In this document: positions 57,666 to 64,000 of the stretch, one piece after another
How the letters are laid out: each line of letters opens with the position of its first letter
Position numbering within the stretch: the stretch's first letter is position 1
Assembly: GCA_047602365.1 (NCBI GenBank)
Contig: JASGHM010000002.1
Coordinates: forward strand, 2,480,001-2,544,000
Length of the DNA: 64,000 nucleotides
Direction: 5' to 3'
DNA from: Piscinibacter sp047602365
GTDB taxonomy: Bacteria; Pseudomonadota; Gammaproteobacteria; Burkholderiales; Burkholderiaceae_C
Notes under the pieces: model-generated
The model's database searches: none
The model's input: only the letters and a program-made list of their open reading frames with translations
Told to the model about the DNA's origin: nothing
Translations under genes and position numbers: made by a program

Positions 57666-58858
57666 CGTGGGTTCTCCGTCTGGGCGAGCGCCTGGGCCAG
57701 GTCGCGTTGCAGGTCATCGGGGTGTTCGAGGCCGACCGAGAAGCGCACGAAGTTCGGCGGGATGCCGGCGGCAGCCATCTGCGCCTCGTTCATCGTGCCG
57801 GACCACATTGCCGCGGTGTGCACGATCAGCGACTCGACGCCGCCCAGGCTGACCGCATGGGTGGGCAGCTGCAAGGCGGCGACGAAGCGGCTGGTCGCCT
57901 CGTAGCCCCCTTTGACCGCGAAGGCGATCACCGGCCCGCCGCCGTTCATCTGCTGCTTCGCGAGCCTGTGCTGCGGGTGGCTTTCCAGCCCCGGGTAGTG
58001 CACCCGTTCGACCTGCGGCTGCACCTCCAGCCAGCGGGCGACCTGCAGCGCATCGGCGTTGATGCGTTCGACGCGCACGGCCAGCGTGCGCAGGCCGCGC
58101 AGCAGCAGCCAGGCGTCCATCGGGCTCAGCACGGAGCCCAGCGTGATGTGCATGCGCCAGATCGTCTCGGCCAGCGCCTCGGAGCAGCAGACGACGCCGG
58201 CGGTCAGGTCGTGGTGGCCACCGAGGATCTTGGTCGCGCTGTGCACCACCACGTCGATGCCGAGCCGGTGCGGCTGCTGGTTCAGCGGCGAGGCGAAGGT
58301 GTTGTCGCAGACCGTCGTGATGCCGTGTTCGCGCGCCAGCGCAGCCATCGCCGCGAGGTCGGTCAGCACCAGCGTCGGGTTGGCCGGGGTCTCCAGCATC
58401 ATCAGCCGGGTGTTCGGGCGGATCGCCGCACGCATCGCCGCCACGTCGCTCTGCTCGACCAGCGTGGCTTCGACGCCGAAGCGCGGCAGCACCTCGTCGA
58501 ACAGCTTGGCGGTGCTCATGTAGTGGCGCGTCTGCGCGATCACGTGGTCGCCGGCCTTGACCAGCGCCAGCACCGTCGTGCTGATCGCGCCCATGCCCGA
58601 GCCGGTCAGCAACGCGGTCTCGGTGCCCTCCAGGCCGGCGACGATGGCGGCGACACGCTGGTGCACCGGGTTGCCGTAGCGCGTGTAGTAGGCCGGATGG
58701 CGCGCGCGGTTGGCCATGTCGGCGAACTCGGCGGCGTCGCGGGCACGGAAGGTCGCGCTGTAGTGGATCGGTGCGACCACGGCCGCGTCGTCGGCGAGCG
58801 CGGCGTCGTCGTGCAGCACGCGGGTGTCGGCGTGCCAGGGGGGTGGATGGTCGTTCAT
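57662..58858 (-). CDS. Cystathionine gamma-synthase/lyase-family PLP enzyme
   Basis: 398 residues, Cys/Met metabolism PLP family. Seen: YYTRYGNPVHQRVAAIVAGL, GSGMGAISTTVLAL (PLP phosphate), DNTFASPLNQQPHRLG and the Schiff-base Lys in VVHSATKILGGHHDL; C-terminal QLPTHAVSLGGVESLIVHTA. Members are MetB, MetC or methionine gamma-lyase; which of these cannot be decided. The start is ATG at 58858. Divergent from the hydrolase gene; TATAGT (58885-58890) lies between them. Confidence 0.88.
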   Translation of the reverse strand: MNDHPPPWHADTRVLHDDAALADDAAVVAPIHYSATFRARDAAEFADMANRARHPAYYTRYGNPVHQRVAAIVAGLEGTETALLTGSGMGAISTTVLALVKAGDHVIAQTRHYMSTAKLFDEVLPRFGVEATLVEQSDVAAMRAAIRPNTRLMMLETPANPTLVLTDLAAMAALAREHGITTVCDNTFASPLNQQPHRLGIDVVVHSATKILGGHHDLTAGVVCCSEALAETIWRMHITLGSVLSPMDAWLLLRGLRTLAVRVERINADALQVARWLEVQPQVERVHYPGLESHPQHRLAKQQMNGGGPVIAFAVKGGYEATSRFVAALQLPTHAVSLGGVESLIVHTAAMWSGTMNEAQMAAAGIPPNFVRFSVGLEHPDDLQRDLAQALAQTENPR

Positions 58859-58920
58859 GGGGCGAATCATCGCAGGAGCGGATCTATAGTGCTGCCGCTT
58901 CGACACCCGGGAGACTCACG

Positions 58921-59613
58921 ATGCAGCAGCCATGGATCTCGATCGACGCGACCGGCGGCGGTCGTTACGACGCCTACCTGTCGCTGCCACCGTCGGGCCG
59001 CGGCCCGGGCTTGCTGCTGCTGCAGGAGATCTTCGGCGTCAACCGCCACATCCGCGCGGTGGCCGACCAGTACGCGCTCGACGGCTTCGTCGTGCTCGCG
59101 CCGGACGTGTTCTGGCGCGACGCGCCGCGCATCGAACTCGGCTACGCAGGTGCCGACCGTGAACGTGCAATGCAATTGCTGGCCGGCGCCGACCGCGCGA
59201 AGCTCGCCGGCGACCTGGCCACCAGCGTCGCGGCGCTGCGTGCGCGGCCCGAGTGCAGCGGCCGGATCGGCGCCTTCGGCTACTGCATGGGCGGGCGGCT
59301 CGCCTACCTGGCAGCGGCGACCACGGGCGTCGATGCGGCGAGCTGCTTCTACGGCGGCGGCATCCACGATCAGCTCGAGCACGCAACACGCATCGCCTGC
59401 CCGATCCAGTTCCACTACGGCGCGCGCGATGCGCACATCCCGCTGCCGGCGGTGGAACGCGTGAAGGCCGCCTTCGCCGGTCGCGCGGCCGACGTGCATG
59501 TCTACGACGCCGAGCACGGCTTCAACTGCTGGGAGCGCGCCAGCTACCACGCGCCGTCGGCCGCGCTGGCCCACGCGCGCACGCTGGAGCTGTTCGCCCG
59601 CACGCTGTTCTGA
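58921..59613 (+). CDS. Dienelactone hydrolase-family protein
   Basis: 230 residues, alpha/beta hydrolase. Nucleophile elbow GAFGYCMGGRLAY with Cys as in dienelactone hydrolases, catalytic Asp in YGARDAHIPL and His in AEHGFNCWERASY. LLLLQEIFGVNRHIRAVAD supplies the oxyanion/Glu region. It cleaves lactone or ester bonds, but no aromatic pathway is adjacent. GGGAG precedes the ATG. Confidence 0.9.
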   Translation: MQQPWISIDATGGGRYDAYLSLPPSGRGPGLLLLQEIFGVNRHIRAVADQYALDGFVVLAPDVFWRDAPRIELGYAGADRERAMQLLAGADRAKLAGDLATSVAALRARPECSGRIGAFGYCMGGRLAYLAAATTGVDAASCFYGGGIHDQLEHATRIACPIQFHYGARDAHIPLPAVERVKAAFAGRAADVHVYDAEHGFNCWERASYHAPSAALAHARTLELFARTLF

Positions 59614-59696
59614 GACGCTGCCGGCGCTTGTCCACCGTCAAGCAGCGCCGGACCGTGGCGGCGAAGAATCGGGGCAACATTCCAGGAGCCCCCACG

Positions 59697-60086
59697 ATGT
59701 CCAGCCGCTACCCGCTCGACCCGAACAGCGCCGCCGCGGCGCAATTGCGCAGCAGCCTGCAGGCCCGCCAGCAGAGCCTGCGCGGCGAGGTCGACGCGAC
59801 CCGCTCGCGCAACGCCGGCGCGCCCGGCCGGGTGTCGCGTGAAGCGACCGACCGTTCCGAGGAGGCCGTGGCGCAGGTGGAAGCGGGCCTCGACGACGCC
59901 GAGGTGGCCCGCGACCAGGCCGAGCTGAGCGCGATCGCCGAGGCACTGAGCCGCCTCGACGCCGGCCGCTACGGCCTGTGCAAGGACTGCGACGAGGCGA
60001 TCGACCCGCGCCGCCTCGCGGCCGAACCGTTCGCGGTGCGTTGCACCGGCTGCCAGGGCCGCTTCGAGCTGGCCGGCGCGCGCTGA
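59697..60086 (+). CDS. TraR/DksA-family zinc-finger protein
   Basis: 129 residues. Helical N-terminus (LRSSLQARQQSLRGEVDA to AVAQVEAGLDDAEVARDQAE) and a C-terminal C4 zinc finger (GLCKDCDEAIDP, VRCTGCQGRFE). DksA-like proteins bind the RNA polymerase secondary channel; the acidic coiled-coil-tip DxxDxA motif of DksA is not evident, so it may not act with ppGpp. CAGGAGCC precedes the ATG. Confidence 0.9.
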   Translation: MSSRYPLDPNSAAAAQLRSSLQARQQSLRGEVDATRSRNAGAPGRVSREATDRSEEAVAQVEAGLDDAEVARDQAELSAIAEALSRLDAGRYGLCKDCDEAIDPRRLAAEPFAVRCTGCQGRFELAGAR

Positions 60087-60093
60087 GCCGGCC

Positions 60094-61122
60094 TCAATCG
60101 TTCAGCGTCAGGCTCACCACTTCGTCGCCGCGCAGCACGACCACGCGCGTGCCGCGCGTCTGCCGCCAGCCGAGCAGGCTGCGCGCCAGGTCGGCGCTGC
60201 GGGCCACCGGGCGGTCGTTCATCGACACGACGATGTCGTCGACCTTCAGCCCCAGGCGCTCGGCCAGGCTGCCGCGGCGCACGATGGTGATCAGCGCGCC
60301 CTGCGTGGTCGTGCGGCCGCGCGCCAGCGCCAGGTGGGCGCTGAGGTCGTCGAACTCTGCGCCCAGGCGGGGCCGCACGATGCGGCCGCCCGAGCGCAGC
60401 TCGGCCACCACGCCGAGCACGATCTCGATCGGGATCGACAGGCTGACCCCCGGCGTGCCGTAGGCACTGACCACGGTGCGCATGTTCATGCCGACGATGT
60501 CGCCAGCGGTGTCCAGCAGCGGCCCGCCGGAGTTGCCCGGGTTGAGCGCCAGGTCGCTCTGCAGGAACAGCAGTTCGGGGTCGTCGCTGAAGTGCCGGTC
60601 GGTGCCGCCGACGATGCCGGCCGCCACCGAGCCGTTCAGGCCGTAGGGCTCGCCCACCGACAGCACCCAGTGGCCGGGCCTCAGCGCGGTGCTGCGCCCC
60701 AGCGGCGGCGCCACCGGGCCGGGGCTGGCGATGCGCAGCACGGCGACGTCGGTGTCGGCGTCCAGGCCGACCAGCGTCGCCGGGATCACGCGCTGGTCGG
60801 CCAGCTTGACGATGACCTCGTCGCAGTCGGCGACGACATGCGCCGCGGTGACCACGAAGCCCTGGTTGTCGATGAAGAAGCCGGCGCCGATGCGTGCGTA
60901 GGGCAGCACGGTCTCGCCGCGTTCGCTGTCGGCCGGTGCGTTGGCGGCCACCGTCGGCGCCGGGTTGCGCGCGATGCCGTAGACGCCGACGGCGAATGGT
61001 GCCGCCCGCGCCAGCGCGGTGGCGAAGCCGGCGCCGGGCACGGCCGCGGGCGGGGTCGTGCCGCAGGCGGCAAGCAGCGCCAGCAGCGGCGCGAGGATCA
61101 GCAGGGCGAGGCGACGGTTCAT
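60094..61122 (-). CDS. HtrA/DegP-like trypsin-family protease, predicted lipoprotein
   Basis: 342 residues. Signal peptide MNRRLALLILAPLLALLAAC with lipobox LAAC (Cys20) replaces the usual soluble DegP signal. The trypsin-like domain has His in VVTAAHVVADC, Asp in LDADTDVAVLRI and Ser in LNPGNSGGPLLD; one PDZ domain follows (GSLAERLGLKVDDIVVSMND). A membrane-anchored periplasmic quality-control protease is predicted. An FNR-like site lies 41 bp upstream of the ATG. Divergent from the two-component genes across 215 bp. Confidence 0.9.
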   Translation of the reverse strand: MNRRLALLILAPLLALLAACGTTPPAAVPGAGFATALARAAPFAVGVYGIARNPAPTVAANAPADSERGETVLPYARIGAGFFIDNQGFVVTAAHVVADCDEVIVKLADQRVIPATLVGLDADTDVAVLRIASPGPVAPPLGRSTALRPGHWVLSVGEPYGLNGSVAAGIVGGTDRHFSDDPELLFLQSDLALNPGNSGGPLLDTAGDIVGMNMRTVVSAYGTPGVSLSIPIEIVLGVVAELRSGGRIVRPRLGAEFDDLSAHLALARGRTTTQGALITIVRRGSLAERLGLKVDDIVVSMNDRPVARSADLARSLLGWRQTRGTRVVVLRGDEVVSLTLND

Positions 61123-61162
61123 CGGGGCGAGCGGCATCATGCCGGTGAAGCGGACCGCCAGC

Positions 61163-61176
61163 CTGACACAGATCAA
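61163..61176 (-). promoter_or_regulatory. FNR/DNR-like site upstream of the HtrA-like gene
   Basis: On the minus strand TTGAT-CTGT-GTCAG: the first half matches TTGAT-N4-ATCAA perfectly and the second at three of five. It lies 41 bp upstream of the protease ATG, where an FNR-family activator would normally bind. Only a motif match. Confidence 0.3.
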
Positions 61177-61337
61177 GCGCCCGGTCCGGCCCATCCCGTC
61201 CGGCGATCACGTGTCGCGCTGGCAGCATGCCCAAGCAGGTTCCAGCGTCAAGCGGTGAATGCCGGATCGCCGGTCCGGCTTGACCGATGCCAAGCCGGTG
61301 TCTAATCGCGGGAACTCAGCTTGCCCGCGACGAACCC

Positions 61338-62080
<743 letters not shown>

Positions 62081-62084
<4 letters not shown>

Positions 62085-64000
62085 ACGCACCCGCGCCGCC
62101 GCCGATCGGCCAGGCGCTGCCGCCGGGGCTGGACGCGCACGGCGTGTTCCGCTCGCTGTTCGCCGCCTACCCGGACGGGCTGATCGTCGCCGACGGCGAG
62201 GGCCGCATCGTGCTGGCCAACCCGGCCGCCGCGGAGCTGCTCGACTACCCGCCGCAGGACCTGGTCGGCCTGACCGTCGAGGCGCTGGTGCCCGATGCGA
62301 TCCGGCCGCGCCACGCCAGCTACCGCGACGCCTACCTGAAGTCGCCGCGCGCGCGGCCGATGGGCACGCAGATGGAACTGGTGGCACGCCGTCGCGACGG
62401 CAGCGAGGTGATGGTCGAGATCGCGCTGAGCCCGCTGCAGGAGCACGGGCTGCCCTACGTGGTGGCGGCGATCCGCGGCATCGGCGCCTACCCGCGCGTG
62501 CGCCAGGCGCTGCAGCGCGCCCACTACGCCGAGCAGGTCGCGCAGTTCGGCCGCCTGGCGGTCGACGCGCGCGACCCGCAGCAGCTGCTCGAACAGCTGC
62601 CGCGCGTCGCCGCTGACGCGCTGCAGGTCGAGGCGGCGGCGGTGTTCCTGCTCGAGGCCAACCGGCTCGACTTCCGCGTCGCCAGCAGCGTCGGCGCGCT
62701 GCCCGGCGAGGCGGTCGGCGACCATGTGCCGAACCGGCCCGACACGCTGCCCGGCCAGGTGCTGGCGCAGGGCCGGCCGGTGCGCTGCGACGACTGCGCC
62801 GCAGAGACCCGCTTCGTCGTGCCCGAGCACTGGCGCCGTGCCGGCGCGGCCAGCGCGCTGGCGGTGCCGCTGGTCGATCGTGGCCGCGTGATCGGCGCGA
62901 TCGTCGCGCGCGCGCGCAGCGAGCGCCGTTTCGGCGACGACGAGCTGCGCTTCCTTGATTCGATGGCCAGCCTGCTGGCCACCAGCCTGCAGCGCGCGCA
63001 GACCGAGGAGGCACTGAACCACGCACAGCGGCTGGAGAGCGTCGGCCAGCTGACCGGCGGCATCGCGCACGACTTCAACAACCTGCTGACGGTGATCTCA
63101 GGCAACCTGCAGGTGCTGGAGGAGCTGTCGCCGGTGGCCGGCGACCCGTTCGCGCAGCAGCTGGTCGGCGCTGCCTCGCGGGCCAGCCGGCGTGGCGCCG
63201 AGCTGACGAGCAAGCTGCTCGCCTTCTCGCGCCGCCAGGTGCTGAAGCCGACCGCGCTGGACGCCGGGCTGCTGCTGAAGTCGCTGGCCGACATGCTGCG
63301 GCGCACGCTGGACCAGCGCATCCGCATCGAGGTCGACACGCCGGAGGACTGCCCGCCGGTGATCGCCGATGCCGGCCAGCTCGAGTCGGCGCTGCTGAAC
63401 ATCGCGATCAACGCGCGCGATGCGATGCCCGACGGCGGCCTGCTGTGGTTCGCCTGCCGCGAGGTGCCGGCACGTTCGCCCGACCTGCCCGCCGAACTGG
63501 CCGAGATCGAGGACACCGCCTACGTCGCGATCGCCGTCGGCGACACCGGCACCGGCATGACCGAGGACGTCAAGGAACGTGCCTTCGAGCCCTTCTTCAC
63601 CACCAAGGACGCCGGCCGCGGCACCGGCCTCGGCCTGTCCACCGTCTATGGCTTCGCCAAGCAGTCGAAGGGCGCGCTGAGCCTGGACAGCACGCTCGGT
63701 GCCGGCACCACGATCACGTTGTTCCTGCCCAGCGAGCCCGACGCCATCGGTCCCGAGGCCGACGCCGACATGGCGGCCGAACTGCCCCCCGGCCTGCATG
63801 TGCTGCTGGTCGAAGACGATGCCGAGGTGCGCAGCGTGGCGCAGCGTTTCCTGGCCGCGCTCGGCTGCACCGTGGTGGCCTGCGCCAGCGGCGAGCAGGC
63901 CCGCCACGAACTGCAGCCCGGCGCCGGCATCCACATGCTGATCACCGACATCGCGCTCGGCCCCGGCATGCGCGGCACCGAACTCGCCGAACTGGCGCAC
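62081..64000 (+). CDS. Hybrid sensor histidine kinase, PAS-GAF-HisKA-HATPase-REC (partial, runs off right edge)
   Basis: 640 residues visible from the GTG at 62081, open to the window end. Order: PAS (about 20-140), GAF (about 165-305, with a CDDCAAETRF cysteine pair), phosphoacceptor helix (GGIAHDFNNLLTVISG), HATPase (NIAINARDAMPDGG, GDTGTGM, GTGLGLSTV) and a receiver (VLLVEDDAEVRSVAQRF). No TM segment, so cytoplasmic. HDFNN marks the HisKA group 4/hybrid type. It shares an overlap with the OmpR regulator, but its own receiver suggests a phosphorelay. Confidence 0.92.

Overview
The window is high-GC, gene-dense chromosomal DNA. Gene content points to a Burkholderiales-type betaproteobacterium of the Rubrivivax/Leptothrix/Methylibium sort. 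The clues are the gmk-rpoZ-spoT-greB block next to a PP2C phosphatase and Ser/Thr kinase, a ParA/MinD-diguanylate cyclase block beside cheRDB, many GTG/TTG starts, and tight ATGA/GTGA overlaps. There is no rRNA, insertion sequence, prophage or CRISPR array. One tRNA-Ser(CGA) is present.

Layout. 1-6.4 kb: on the minus strand, aspA, the gltIJKL glutamate/aspartate ABC transporter, and a PAS-LytTR regulator cut by the window edge that keeps the three haem-ligand positions of the CO sensor RcoM. 6.4-15.3 kb: MFS transporter, exported protein, Atm1-type ABC exporter, acyl-CoA thioesterase, YgiQ radical SAM protein and two lipoproteins. 15.3-23.5 kb: Crp-family regulator, trxB, rpmB-rpmG, acyl desaturase, then trpS-purN-rRNA methyltransferase and plsY-ridA. 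23.5-28.4 kb: a CpxAR-like two-component system with its own Spy/CpxP-like protein, and a serralysin-type RTX metalloprotease. 28.5-36.6 kb: tRNA-Ser, hydratase, serS, bacterioferritin divergent from feoA-feoB, ispH-FKBP, radC-smr.

36.5-42.7 kb: a translationally coupled diguanylate cyclase / MinD-like ATPase / truncated haemoglobin operon, divergent from cheR-cheD-cheB (which has a sigma-28-like promoter). Next comes a LysR gene divergent from a DUF1127 gene, with a perfect dyad operator over the regulator's start. 42.6-53.7 kb: hemW-rdgB-rph, a second diguanylate cyclase, PP2C phosphatase and Ser/Thr kinase, then yicC-gmk-rpoZ-spoT convergent with greB. 53.7-64 kb: D-amino-acid-type oxidoreductase, tartrate-type dehydrogenase, an isolated membrane protein after a 308-bp gene-free stretch, SDR plus trans-sulfuration PLP enzyme, dienelactone hydrolase, DksA-like protein, HtrA-like lipoprotein, and a response regulator coupled to a hybrid histidine kinase cut by the right edge.

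Eight conserved genes (aspA, the ABC exporter, ygiQ, trpS, purN, ispH, radC, spoT) each carry exactly one extra base. In seven the base lengthens a short G/C run, so a systematic consensus error is the likeliest cause. The ygiQ insertion is different: it creates an in-frame TAG. I did not find a wholly new system. The most interesting leads are the RcoM-like regulator, the DGC-MinD-globin operon, the Fur-box/inverted-repeat element at feoA, the LysR dyad, and the YegP-like tail on TrpS.
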